Of a stretch of DNA of 64,000 bases, positions 27,103 to 38,430 are shown in pieces. Both the position numbers and the translations under genes were made by a program. The stretch is taken from the NCBI RefSeq assembly GCF_947539375.1, contig NZ_OX443569.1:1550001-1614000 (forward strand), given 5' to 3'. Origin of the DNA: Lactobacillus isalae. Its GTDB lineage: Bacteria; Bacillota; Bacilli; Lactobacillales; Lactobacillaceae. The notes under the pieces are model-generated. The model worked only from the letters and a program-made list of their open reading frames with translations, was not told the DNA's origin and did not search any database. The first letter of the stretch is position 1; each line of letters opens with the position of its first letter.

Positions 27103-27639
27103 CTACTTACCTACTTCTGAATAGAAACTATCGAATTCATCGAAGAAGTGTTCCAAAAACTTAACAGTTCCATCTGGTAAATTACCATCTTCATCAAATT
27201 GTTTTGGAGCGGTTCCCATCATAAATTCATCACCATTAAATACTTTAGCGCTGAATCCTGGAGATGAAAGAACCATCTTTAAATGACTTTGTCCACGAGC
27301 AGACCCTTGTGGTAAAACTGAAGTTCCCACAATAACTACTGGCTTATCTTTAAATGGGTGCTCAGCTGATGAAAGCCATTCTAATGCACTCTTTAAAGAC
27401 GAAGGAACAGAGTGTTGTTGCTCTGGAGTAGAGATTAGCACAGCGTCAGCTTCAGCAACTTTTTTAGCAAAACTAGCTACTTCAGCAGGCTCTTCAACTC
27501 CTTCTTTAAACATGGGAAGATCTCTAACTTCTCCTAATTCAATATCATATCTACCAGTAAAATGCTTTTTAATAAAATTTAGCAGGTCTCGATTATAAGA
27601 ATGATCTGCATTGCTACCCACAATTGCAAAGAGCTTCAT
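27103..27639 (-). CDS. NADH-dependent flavin reductase, first of a tandem pair
   Basis: A 178-residue paralogue of the next gene, with the same landmarks [31 protein letters not shown] and LPQGSARGQ. The Tyr and Asp of the TPEYDHG motif are Gln-Gln here, so the two subunits may not be equivalent. It is likely to reduce FMN with NADH, giving peroxide from reduced flavin and oxygen. An upstream terminator and about 20 AT-rich bases suggest its own promoter. The TetR gene further upstream could regulate it, but no operator was identified. Confidence 0.88.
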   Translation of the reverse strand: MKLFAIVGSNADHSYNRDLLNFIKKHFTGRYDIELGEVRDLPMFKEGVEEPAEVASFAKKVAEADAVLISTPEQQHSVPSSLKSALEWLSSAEHPFKDKPVVIVGTSVLPQGSARGQSHLKMVLSSPGFSAKVFNGDEFMMGTAPKQFDEDGNLPDGTVKFLEHFFDEFDSFYSEVGK

Positions 27640-27727
27640 TATCTACGTCACCTTTCTGTTAATAATCTTTCTCTTAAATTATACGTTTTAATTTCACAAT
27701 TTTAAAAGTTATATTTTAATTTTAACA

Positions 27728-27762
27728 AAAAAACACCACTTTCAGTTGAAAGCGGTGCTTAA
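27728..27762 (-). terminator. Terminator after the TetR gene
   Basis: Long stem CACCACTTTCA / TGAAAGCGGTG (one G-U pair), two-base nominal loop, T run on the minus strand. Confidence 0.85.
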
Positions 27763-27774
27763 TTAATTCATTAA

Positions 27775-28398
27775 TTAGCCTAGACGTTCTTCAAGAGAAG
27801 CGTCAGCATCTGCAGCAAATAATGGATTTTCTTCAACATTAGTAAGACGGTCATTTAACATAGCATCATGGATTTGTGCCTTCAAAACGCTAACCATTTG
27901 AGCTTGTGTAAAGTTTGCCATCTTGTTAATTAGAAGTGTTGCTAATCCAGTAGCAGCAACCCAGTTGGCAATCACAATATGATTGAGTCTTTCATCAGAA
28001 AATTGTTCTGCATCAAATTGTTGCTTGAATTTTTCAATTCCAAGACCCATTAAAGTATCAACAATCATTTGGTTGCCAAATTTGCCATCTACAAACATTG
28101 CTCTAAACAAATCAACATGTTCCTTGGCAAAGTACAAGTATGAAAGATCTAAGTCAATCAATGGTTCACCTGTGAAGTTCTGTTGAAGAGTGTTAGACTT
28201 CAATTCATCAGAAATTCTTGCTAAAACTTGATTACGTAAATCTTGCATATTTTCAAATTCAAGATAAATTGGTTGAGTAGAGCAGTTAACTGCCTTTGCA
28301 ATGTTTCTTGCAGTTAAACTTTCAATTCCGCCACGAACTGCTAATTTATAAGCAGCGTCGAGAATTCTCTGCTTATCTATTTCCTTTTTTCTAGCCAC
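27775..28398 (-). CDS. TetR/AcrR family regulator
   Basis: A 207-residue regulator with an N-terminal helix-turn-helix (IDKQRILDAAYKLAVRGGIESLTARNIAKAVNCS region, about 5-40, then QPIYLEFENMQDLRN) and a helical ligand domain. The start is GTG at 28398, preceded by GAGG at good spacing. It is monocistronic, with terminators on both sides. It lies upstream of the flavin reductases in the same direction. Its target and ligand are unknown. Confidence 0.85.
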   Translation of the reverse strand: MARKKEIDKQRILDAAYKLAVRGGIESLTARNIAKAVNCSTQPIYLEFENMQDLRNQVLARISDELKSNTLQQNFTGEPLIDLDLSYLYFAKEHVDLFRAMFVDGKFGNQMIVDTLMGLGIEKFKQQFDAEQFSDERLNHIVIANWVAATGLATLLINKMANFTQAQMVSVLKAQIHDAMLNDRLTNVEENPLFAADADASLEERLG

Positions 28399-28452
28399 TT
28401 TAATTACCTCACTTAATTCAATATATCAACATCAACACTATCGAGATCATCT

Positions 28453-28487
28453 AAAAATAACAGAATTGCCTAACATCTGTTATTTTC
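28453..28487 (-). terminator. Terminator after the 80-residue gene
   Basis: Stem AAATAACAG / CTGTTATTT with a 13-base loop and T-rich 3' side on the minus strand. Confidence 0.6.
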
Positions 28488-28542
28488 TTCGTGTTTATAT
28501 TATAACAAAAATATGAAAAAGTGGAGAAATTTATATCAAATT

Positions 28543-28785
28543 CTATAATCTTTTAAATAAACTCGAATCATCATCTCCAGTGAATTGATCATAATGAGAA
28601 TTAATCATTTCAATAACTTGTTGTTTGTCTAATCCTTCATTTGCTGCAAATGCTAAAAAAGCTGCTGAAAGAATATAGCCTTTTTCACGATTATCAACTA
28701 AATTGTCAGAAAACTCCATATTAATGGTATTATCTTTGTAATCAGTGGTAAGAATAATTTTTTTATCTTCTGGTAATTCTGCCAT
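28543..28785 (-). CDS. Small acidic protein of unknown function
   Basis: An 80-residue protein with no membrane segment or family I recognise. It starts MAELPEDKKIILTTDYKD (beta-rich pattern), has a hydrophobic helix YILSAAFLAFAA in the middle and ends in an acidic stretch TGDDDSSLFKRL. It has a start codon next to GAGGGC, its own terminator, and diverges from the dipeptidase gene, all of which support a real gene. Confidence 0.65.
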   Translation of the reverse strand: MAELPEDKKIILTTDYKDNTINMEFSDNLVDNREKGYILSAAFLAFAANEGLDKQQVIEMINSHYDQFTGDDDSSLFKRL

Positions 28786-28867
28786 GTTAGTGCCCTCACT
28801 TATTTTTAAATTTTATACGTTATACAATATAGATTATATTATATCATCAATAGAAAGTGTGAAAACT

Positions 28868-30280
28868 ATGTCATCAACTGTTGGACGTTCGTCATGTACA
28901 TCAATTTTAATCGGTAAAAAAGCTACCGTTGACGGTAGCGTAATTATTGGTCGAAACGAAGATGCCAAAACTGCATGGCCTAAGCATCTTGCTTTTAATC
29001 CACATCAAATAAATAAAAATAACCTTTTTAAGTCAAAAGATAATAAATTTCAAATAACGTTACCTAACGAGCGTTTTTCTTACTCATCAACTCCTGAATG
29101 GACGGATAAATACGGAGTATTCGAAGAAGACGGAATCAATGAATATCATGTAGCAATGAGTGCTACAGAAAGTGCCTATGCTAATGACCGCGTTATGGCT
29201 GCTGATCCCTTTGATGAAGAAAAAGGCATCTTAGAAGAAGCAATGATATCAGTCGTTCTGCCATACATTAAATCTGCTCGAGAAGGTGTAGAGCGTTTAG
29301 GTGAAATCGTGCAAGAACATGGTGCGGCAGAAGCAGACGGAATTTTATTTGCGGATAAAAATGAAGCTTGGTACATGGAAATAGGTTCTGGTCATCATTA
29401 TGTTGCACAACGCATCCCGGACGATTCTTACGCAGTTGTAGCTAATCAACTAGCAATTCAAGTAGTTGATTTTAATGATAAACATAATTTCATTACCTCT
29501 CCTGGTATTCAAGATTTTGTTTATCAAAATAATCTTTGGCCCAATAATAAACCATTTAATTTTAGACTAATTTTTGGTACACATGATGATTCTGATTTAA
29601 CTTACAATACACCACGTGTTTGGAGTGGGCAAAAACTATTAACCCCATCAATAAACCAAGATCCAGAAAGCTTTGACCTACCATTTATTAGAAAGCCAGA
29701 TCATCCTGTATCAATCCAAGAAGCACAACGCGTTTTAAGCGATCACTTTAACGGTACTAAATATGACTTAACTAATACCAAAAACGAAGGACAACCTGCT
29801 TATCGCCCAATTGCTGTAGCTACTACCCAAGAATCTCACTTATTACAACTTAGAGATAATGATATGATTCATTGGTTAGCAATGGGAATTGCTGCACAAA
29901 GCGTTTATATTCCTTTTTATCCACAAGGCTCTAAAGTCCCTACAATGTTTAAATATGGTAAGGAAGAATATACTAGCAATTCTGCTTACTGGGTATTTAA
30001 GACCGCAAGTGTCTTAGTTGATCGCAATTGGAGTAAATATGCGACTGATTTAGTTAATACACAAAAGGCAACTAACCTTGCTCTAAATAAGTTACGGATT
30101 GAATATGATAAGAAGTTAGCGCAAGAAAAAGATAATACTAAAAAGCTAAATCTAGTAAACGAAGCTAATAAAAAACTCGCTGATGTGGCTGTTAAGAATT
30201 ACCAAAAATTAATTGCTAAACTTATCACTGCTCAAACAGCAGATTCCCCTTTGAGATTTAAAATCGATCCTAATCTGTAA
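28868..30280 (+). CDS. pepD: C69 family dipeptidase
   Basis: A 470-residue N-terminal-nucleophile dipeptidase of the PepD/DipA type that cleaves a broad range of dipeptides in the cytoplasm. The proposed nucleophile is C10 in SSCTSILIGKKATVDGS, exposed by removal of nine residues; IIGRNEDA and the YMEIGSGHHYVAQRIPDDSY block are family-typical. I chose ATG 28868 because the in-frame extension back to 28745 overlaps the divergent gene and precedes a -10 like sequence. A bidirectional terminator follows. Confidence 0.9.
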   Translation: MSSTVGRSSCTSILIGKKATVDGSVIIGRNEDAKTAWPKHLAFNPHQINKNNLFKSKDNKFQITLPNERFSYSSTPEWTDKYGVFEEDGINEYHVAMSATESAYANDRVMAADPFDEEKGILEEAMISVVLPYIKSAREGVERLGEIVQEHGAAEADGILFADKNEAWYMEIGSGHHYVAQRIPDDSYAVVANQLAIQVVDFNDKHNFITSPGIQDFVYQNNLWPNNKPFNFRLIFGTHDDSDLTYNTPRVWSGQKLLTPSINQDPESFDLPFIRKPDHPVSIQEAQRVLSDHFNGTKYDLTNTKNEGQPAYRPIAVATTQESHLLQLRDNDMIHWLAMGIAAQSVYIPFYPQGSKVPTMFKYGKEEYTSNSAYWVFKTASVLVDRNWSKYATDLVNTQKATNLALNKLRIEYDKKLAQEKDNTKKLNLVNEANKKLADVAVKNYQKLIAKLITAQTADSPLRFKIDPNL

Positions 30281-30287
30281 TAGATTC

Positions 30288-30328
30288 AAAAAAAATACGC
30301 AGGCACAAATAAAGTGTCTGCGTATTTT

Positions 30329-30330
<2 letters not shown>
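30288..30330. terminator. Bidirectional terminator between pepD and the GH1 gene
   Basis: Stem AAATACGCAGGCAC / GTGTCTGCGTATTT with a seven to eight-base loop, flanked by A and T runs. It lies between converging genes. Confidence 0.88.
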
Positions 30331-33689
<3,359 letters not shown>

Positions 33690-33693
<4 letters not shown>

Positions 33694-34538
33694 TTTTCTT
33701 CTCCGTGTACGATCTTGTTAATATGTATAGCTAAATACATGATTTCTTCATTGTTTAATTCATAATTGTATTTTTCCGAAATATACTCTTTTATCTTTAA
33801 AGCACATTTATAAGCTTCAATATCACTATTTTTTATTACGTTTAAAATTTCTCTACTTAAGTCTCCAAAGCTTGATTGATCTTTTTTATACATCATTGCT
33901 TTCCAGAAGAACTTCAAATGAACTGCAAAACGATTATAATTTAAGGATTGATAATCAATATCAATATGAAAATAGTATCTAACAATCTTAGTAATTGACT
34001 TTATAAAATCAACAGATTTACTAAAGTCACTGATATCATTTCCAAGCTCTCCACTAATGATATGTACCGCAATAAAACCTGCTTCATCTTCTGGAAAATT
34101 CAAATCAAATTGCATATCTAACAACTTTAAAGCCCATAAACCATATTTGTATTCTTTTGGATAGTAATTTTTAACTTCCCAAATAAATTTATTACTTAAA
34201 TACAAACCCTTTTTCGCTCTTTCTACACTTGTAGCAAGGTGATCTGTCAAAGTAATATATACACTATCAGCTAATTCGATATTCTCTTCATGTTTCAACC
34301 TATCCACAATTTTCTGTGAAATTTGAAAGAAAATAGGATCTGTTTCATGAATTGTCTCTAGTAATAACTTTCTTTGACTATCAGACAATGGCGTAAAAAT
34401 TTTATATATCTTCTGCTTATCAAACTCATCTCCAACTTTTTTACCATAAGCAATACCTTTACCAAGAGCTATAATTTCTTCATGATCTTGGTTTTCACTA
34501 ATCACAGCGCTATTGTTTAAAATTCTAGTTATCTTCAT
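33690..34538 (-). CDS. licT: BglG/LicT family transcriptional antiterminator
   Basis: A 282-residue RNA-binding regulator: CAT domain (1-58, starts MKITRILNNSAVI) and two PRDs with the phosphorylatable histidines in ITLDHLATSV and AVHIISGEL (PRD1) and VHLKFFWK and AIHINKIV (PRD2). When unphosphorylated by the PTS permease and activated by HPr, it should bind the RAT just upstream and prevent termination. First gene of the beta-glucoside operon, overlapping the PTS gene by four bases. Confidence 0.93.
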
Positions 34539-34564
34539 CTTGCCTCCTTAAAGCAACAAAAAAA

Positions 34565-34602
34565 GCCCACTTAGCCCTTTATCAACAGGGTTAAGTGGGT
34601 TT
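34565..34602 (-). terminator. Conditional leader terminator of the licT operon
   Basis: Stem pairing AGCCCACTTAGCCCT (34564-34578) with AGGGTTAAGTGGGTT (34587-34601), then a T run, only 25 bases before the licT start. Its 5' arm overlaps the RAT, so the two structures exclude each other. Confidence 0.85.
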
Positions 34603-34627
34603 TGTGCAAAAAGTTGCTACAATCTCA
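34597..34627 (-). promoter_or_regulatory. RAT (ribonucleic antiterminator) of the licT operon
   Basis: On the minus strand GAGATTGTAGCAAC, TTTT, GCACAAAACCC. TTGT pairs with ACAA and GCAA with TTGC around a short loop, with an internal bulge, as in BglG/LicT targets ending in CAAAACC. It overlaps the terminator arm. Confidence 0.75.
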
Positions 34628-34649
34628 CTACATTCACTTTTCACATGTT

Positions 34650-34678
34650 ATGTTACCGCTTTCTTGGATATAGTTCAA
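34650..34678 (-). promoter_or_regulatory. licT operon promoter with cre overlapping the -10
   Basis: Minus strand TTGAAC (34673-34678), 17-base spacer, TAACAT (34650-34655). The cre-like AGAAAGCGGTAACA (34651-34664) matches 13 of 14 consensus positions and covers the -10. Confidence 0.65.
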
Positions 34679-34686
34679 GATGAATT

Positions 34687-35364
34687 TTATCCTTTTTTCA
34701 AACTCAAATGTCCATCTAACATTTCATAGATTTTATCAGAATACTTATTAAGCCTTAAGTCATGAGTAACTAAGATAATTGCTTTTTCTTTTTGCTTAGC
34801 TAAAGATTTAAATAGTTTCCCTACTTCTTCAACTTTTTCACTGTCTAAGGAAGCAGTTGGCTCATCTGCCAAAATAATTGCTGGATCCGCATATAAAGCT
34901 CTTGCAATGGCAACTCTTTGCTGCTGACCACCAGATAATTCTTTAGGATATTTATTTACCAGCTGCATAATTCCTAATTCATTTAATAGGCCATCAAGTG
35001 CATCTTTACTCAGATTGCCGCTTTTTTTAACTTTATCTACTAAGATGAATTGTTCACGAACTGTTAAGTATGGAACCAAATTATAAGCTTGAAGTACAAA
35101 GCCAATTTTATCTAATCTTAAGGCATCCGCTTGCTTAGGAGAATAATTAGTTACATTTTCTTTTCCAATAAAAACCTCACCAGAAGTTGGCTTTTGCAAA
35201 GCACCGGCGATAGTTAAAAATGTACTCTTACCAGCACCAGAAGGACCTTCTATTAGAACTACCTCTCCTTTTTGAGCCTCAAAGTTAACATCCTTAAGGG
35301 CATCAACTTTAGCACTTCCTTGACCATAGGATTTACTTACATTTTTTAATTCAATTACTGACAT
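34687..35364 (-). CDS. ABC transporter ATPase, MacB/LolD type
   Basis: A 225-residue ATPase of the FtsE/LolD/MacB branch: Walker A GPSGAGKST (about 39-47), Q-loop VLQAYNL, signature LSGGQQQR, Walker B ILADEPTASLD and H-loop VTHD. It works with the FtsX-like permease encoded 13 bases upstream; such pairs export peptides or remodel lipids through mechanotransmission. Third gene of a TetR-permease-ATPase operon. Confidence 0.92.
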   Translation of the reverse strand: MSVIELKNVSKSYGQGSAKVDALKDVNFEAQKGEVVLIEGPSGAGKSTFLTIAGALQKPTSGEVFIGKENVTNYSPKQADALRLDKIGFVLQAYNLVPYLTVREQFILVDKVKKSGNLSKDALDGLLNELGIMQLVNKYPKELSGGQQQRVAIARALYADPAIILADEPTASLDSEKVEEVGKLFKSLAKQKEKAIILVTHDLRLNKYSDKIYEMLDGHLSLKKG

Positions 35365-35377
35365 ATAAATTTTCCTC

Positions 35378-36430
35378 CTAAACAGCCTTTGAAGGATCCA
35401 CTTTAAGAATCGACCTAATCGGAATTAACCCACCAATTATCCCCATTAAGATCATTCCAACAAATGTTGAAATCATAATCCACGGTGCAAAATCAATTGG
35501 TACTGTAGCTGGCATTACACTAACCGTACCCAACATCAAAATATATGCTAACGCCGTACCTAAAATCACTAAGATAAGTGATTGACTAAGCGTTGCACCA
35601 ATTAGAGTCTTGCTTGGTATTCCTTGTGCTCTTAAGACTGCATAATTTGGCATCTTTTGAATGGTTAAAATATATAAAAATACTGCAATAATAATTAATG
35701 AAATTACAAATAGAAAGCCAATCATTAATTCAAAGGTGGAATTTTGTGCTGTATAACCAGGAAGCTTATTAACAAAAGTTTGTTTATTATATGATTTAAC
35801 ATTCTTAGTCTTGAAGTCTAAGTTTTTCTTGGAGATAATTCCTGATGCAACAACATTAGGAGCCATAGGACGTAATTTCTTCCAAGTAGCCATCGTACCA
35901 TAAGCAATTGGAGCAATATTAATTTTGGCATTTTTTAAGAAACCAACGATTTTATATTTTTTGTCGCTACCGTTTAAAGTAACTTCATCGCCAAGACGAT
36001 ATCCCCGATTCCAAAGAATTTGATCTACTGCTATTTCATTATCATGTTTAGCCTTGCGTCCCGATACGACTTCTAAATTTTTATAAATATATTCACTTTT
36101 ATTTAGACCAATAAATTGAGCGGAAACTGTTTGATGCTTCTTTTCTTTTACTACAATTGGAACTATTCCAATATAACTGTCATTATCTGTCTTTTTAAAA
36201 TCCTTTAATTCTGTTTTAGTTAATAAAGACTGATTTAAATTCACATTAGAATTATCATTTAAAACAACAGATTGCGTCTGCCAACTATTAACTGCTTGCG
36301 TATTTTCTGAAGCTAAACCTACCGATAATGACGACAGCATGAAGATCAAATATGCAATTAAAAAAATCATTAGTGTAATTAATCCATATCGCAACTTCTC
36401 GTATTTTATTTCTTTTAGAGCTAAAAACAT
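35378..36430 (-). CDS. ABC transporter permease, FtsX/MacB-like (DevC type)
   Basis: A 350-residue protein with one N-terminal membrane helix (about 17-38), a large extracytoplasmic domain (about 45-225) and three C-terminal helices (about 228-335), the FtsX/MacB fold. It ends at a short VDPSKAV tail that contacts the ATPase. It follows the TetR gene by six bases and precedes its ATPase, so the regulator controls its own exporter. Substrate unknown. Confidence 0.88.
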   Translation of the reverse strand: MFLALKEIKYEKLRYGLITLMIFLIAYLIFMLSSLSVGLASENTQAVNSWQTQSVVLNDNSNVNLNQSLLTKTELKDFKKTDNDSYIGIVPIVVKEKKHQTVSAQFIGLNKSEYIYKNLEVVSGRKAKHDNEIAVDQILWNRGYRLGDEVTLNGSDKKYKIVGFLKNAKINIAPIAYGTMATWKKLRPMAPNVVASGIISKKNLDFKTKNVKSYNKQTFVNKLPGYTAQNSTFELMIGFLFVISLIIIAVFLYILTIQKMPNYAVLRAQGIPSKTLIGATLSQSLILVILGTALAYILMLGTVSVMPATVPIDFAPWIMISTFVGMILMGIIGGLIPIRSILKVDPSKAV

Positions 36431-36436
36431 TTTTTC

Positions 36437-36958
36437 CTACTTTCCTTCTAATAAACACAAACTTTCATGATATCTTTTTAAAATTTTGTCTTTATTCTTT
36501 TTATCAAATAAAGCTAAATCAATAGCTTCATGAGTCAGAACCATTGCAGCCCAAACTTTAGAATTTAAATTTAAAAAGGCTAATTTTTTCTTTTTATTTT
36601 CACCAATAAAAGCCTGATTCTGACTAATATGCATCTTAACCAGATCCAAGTAAACACTGTTCTCGGTCTGGTTAATAAAATCAACGGTCATTTTATAAAA
36701 AGCTTCTGGATCAAATTCCCTTAGTCTTGATGGAGGCCCCATATGAACTTCTTTCATCGCTAGACCGTATAGATAGCTATAAGCATCTTTTAAATCTCCA
36801 AAATATTTATAAAATGCACCTCGCGCAATTTCTGCATCCTTTACAATTCTTGCTACTTGAGCTTTAGCTAACGGATAAGTGCTGAACTCTTTTAAGAGTG
36901 CTTTTTCAATTTTTTGTTTCTTTTCATCCGAAAGATTTATAAACGTCTCACTAACCAT
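36437..36958 (-). CDS. TetR family repressor of the adjacent ABC operon
   Basis: A 173-residue TetR-type protein with helix-turn-helix at about 12-55 (EKALLKEFSTYPLAKAQVARIVKDAEIARGAFYKYF region; the segment GAFYKYFGDLKDAY is diagnostic). First gene of the operon with an FtsX-like permease and ATPase. Two near-perfect inverted repeats TGACAnCGTGTCA in front of the gene are its likely operators, giving autoregulation. Confidence 0.88.
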   Translation of the reverse strand: MVSETFINLSDEKKQKIEKALLKEFSTYPLAKAQVARIVKDAEIARGAFYKYFGDLKDAYSYLYGLAMKEVHMGPPSRLREFDPEAFYKMTVDFINQTENSVYLDLVKMHISQNQAFIGENKKKKLAFLNLNSKVWAAMVLTHEAIDLALFDKKNKDKILKRYHESLCLLEGK

Positions 36959-36972
36959 ATCATTTCCTCATG

Positions 36973-36985
36973 TGACATCGTGTCA
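36973..36985. promoter_or_regulatory. TetR operator, proximal copy
   Basis: Palindrome TGACATCGTGTCA, five-base arms TGACA/TGTCA around a three-base centre, 14 bases before the repressor start codon. Confidence 0.7.
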
Positions 36986-36999
36986 TTTAACTTGTTTTA

Positions 37000-37028
37000 A
37001 GTTTATTCTTAAAGTGACACCGTGTCAA
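37000..37028 (-). promoter_or_regulatory. Promoter with distal TetR operator over the -35
   Basis: Minus strand TTGACA (37023-37028, perfect), 17-base spacer, TAAACT (37000-37005). The second operator TGACACCGTGTCA (37015-37027) covers the -35. Operator centres are 42 bases apart, about four helical turns. Confidence 0.7.
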
Positions 37029-37039
37029 CTTTTATAACT

Positions 37040-37073
37040 AAAAAAACTCATGCTAAATTTGCATGAGTTTCAT
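37040..37073 (-). terminator. Terminator after the histidine phosphatase pair
   Basis: Perfect ten-base stem AAACTCATGC / GCATGAGTTT at 37044-37053 and 37061-37070, T run on the minus strand. Confidence 0.88.
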
Positions 37074-37075
37074 TA

Positions 37076-37675
37076 CTAGGCTAAAACACGATTATAGTAA
37101 ACTAAAGTACCATAATCTTTATTAATATCTAATTCTGCCAAACCACAATTTTGCATTTGATCAAAGTACTTAATATCACCATTAGTTAAAAAGTGAGCGC
37201 AAATCATTCTACTTACCACACCATGACAAACTACTAAAACTGTGTCATCAGCATGCTTTTGATATAAATCATCAAAGAATGCAGCAATTCTCTTTCTAAA
37301 ATCTTCGCGCTTTTCAACGTCTGAAGCGTATTTATAGATATTGTCGTTAATTAATCCTTTTTTATTAAAAGCGTCTGGATATTTAGCACGATATTCCGCA
37401 GAAGATTTTCCATCCCAAGAACCATAATTTAATTCTTCAATTCGCTTATCAGTTTGAATTGGAGTTTTATCTCCTACAAAAATTCGTGCAGTTTCTTGTG
37501 CTCTTTTTAAAGGACTTGCATATATTGCATCAAATTGACTAGGATCAAAATTCTTAGCCGCTTTTTCCGCATATTCACGTCCTTCTTTACTTAAATCAGG
37601 GTTAACGCTTGATCCTTGAATCATACCTTGCTTGTTTAGTTCAGTAGTTCCATGACGTAAAATTACTACTCTCAT
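37076..37675 (-). CDS. Histidine phosphatase family protein (phosphoglycerate mutase-like), copy 2
   Basis: A 199-residue member of the histidine phosphatase superfamily with the catalytic LRHGTTELN (His8), ASPLKRAQETA and VCHGVVSRM. It is probably a cofactor-dependent phosphatase rather than a glycolytic mutase, since the latter is longer. It is a paralogue of the gene eight bases upstream, and both are cotranscribed. Substrate unknown. Confidence 0.88.
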   Translation of the reverse strand: MRVVILRHGTTELNKQGMIQGSSVNPDLSKEGREYAEKAAKNFDPSQFDAIYASPLKRAQETARIFVGDKTPIQTDKRIEELNYGSWDGKSSAEYRAKYPDAFNKKGLINDNIYKYASDVEKREDFRKRIAAFFDDLYQKHADDTVLVVCHGVVSRMICAHFLTNGDIKYFDQMQNCGLAELDINKDYGTLVYYNRVLA

Positions 37676-37683
37676 AAACTTGA

Positions 37684-38310
37684 TTACCTCTTAATTCCAT
37701 AATATAAAGGCTCCGTCCGATTAAAAGTCATCAATCTTGGCCGCTCAATATCATTCTTCTCAAAATGAAGTTCTGTAAAACTAACATTTCTGACTGTCAT
37801 TACATCTTCAATTTTTAGTTTAAACCATCGAGCTATTAAACTCCTAATTACAAATCCGTGACACACAATCATAATTGTCTTGTCGTTTGCCTTCGGCTGA
37901 ATTTCTGATAGAAATTCTTCTACTCGATCAGCTACTTGACTAAAAGTCTCACCATTTTTCGCATAATCCGCATACTTACTATTAATTGTTCCCAAATCAT
38001 CAAAAGCATCTGGATATTTTACTTTCAATTCTTCCGCATGCTGACCATCCCATGAGCCAAAGTTCATTTCTCTAAGTCTATCATCAGTAATAATATCTTT
38101 TTGAAAATCAGTTAAAATCTGTGCCGTTCTTTTAGCTCTAATTAACGGACTAGCATATACTTGATCAAGTTTACTGTTATCAATTAATTTACTTACTTCT
38201 TCTACTTGTTTAACGCCTGCTTGGCTTAAGTTAGGGTTACTAGTACCGCCGGAGATCACATCTGAAGTATTGTGTTCACTAACTCCATGTCTTACTAATA
38301 ACAGATCCAT
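37684..38310 (-). CDS. Histidine phosphatase family protein (phosphoglycerate mutase-like), copy 1
   Basis: A 208-residue paralogue of the following gene: VRHGVSEHN near the start, ASPLIRAKRTA and VCHGFVIRS. Both share the NFGSWDG/NYGSWDG block, showing a tandem duplication. It diverges from the cinnamoyl esterase gene. Substrate unknown; a small sugar phosphate is a reasonable guess. Confidence 0.88.
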   Translation of the reverse strand: MDLLLVRHGVSEHNTSDVISGGTSNPNLSQAGVKQVEEVSKLIDNSKLDQVYASPLIRAKRTAQILTDFQKDIITDDRLREMNFGSWDGQHAEELKVKYPDAFDDLGTINSKYADYAKNGETFSQVADRVEEFLSEIQPKANDKTIMIVCHGFVIRSLIARWFKLKIEDVMTVRNVSFTELHFEKNDIERPRLMTFNRTEPLYYGIKR

Positions 38311-38386
38311 ATCATCACAATCCTTTATTCTTTATCCAAGAAAATATTATACTAAAAATTCATTAAGCTACTAAATTATCTCACAT

Positions 38387-38409
38387 GTCAGACTATAATA
38401 AAGTCAGAC
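38387..38409 (+). promoter_or_regulatory. Esterase promoter with flanking direct repeats
   Basis: Consensus -10 TATAAT at 38394-38399, flanked by two copies of GTCAGAC (38387-38393 and 38403-38409), 16 bases apart. A regulator binding site is possible. Confidence 0.45.
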
Positions 38410-38430
38410 AAAAAGAAAGTAGGCATTAAT

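Noticed and set aside
28745-28867. N-terminal extension of the C69 dipeptidase
   Set aside because: It overlaps the divergent gene and the likely promoter, and homologues begin near the catalytic Cys.
37076-38310. Histidine phosphatase pair as glycolytic phosphoglycerate mutase
   Set aside because: Too short and lacking mutase-specific insertions; better described as phosphatases of unknown substrate.
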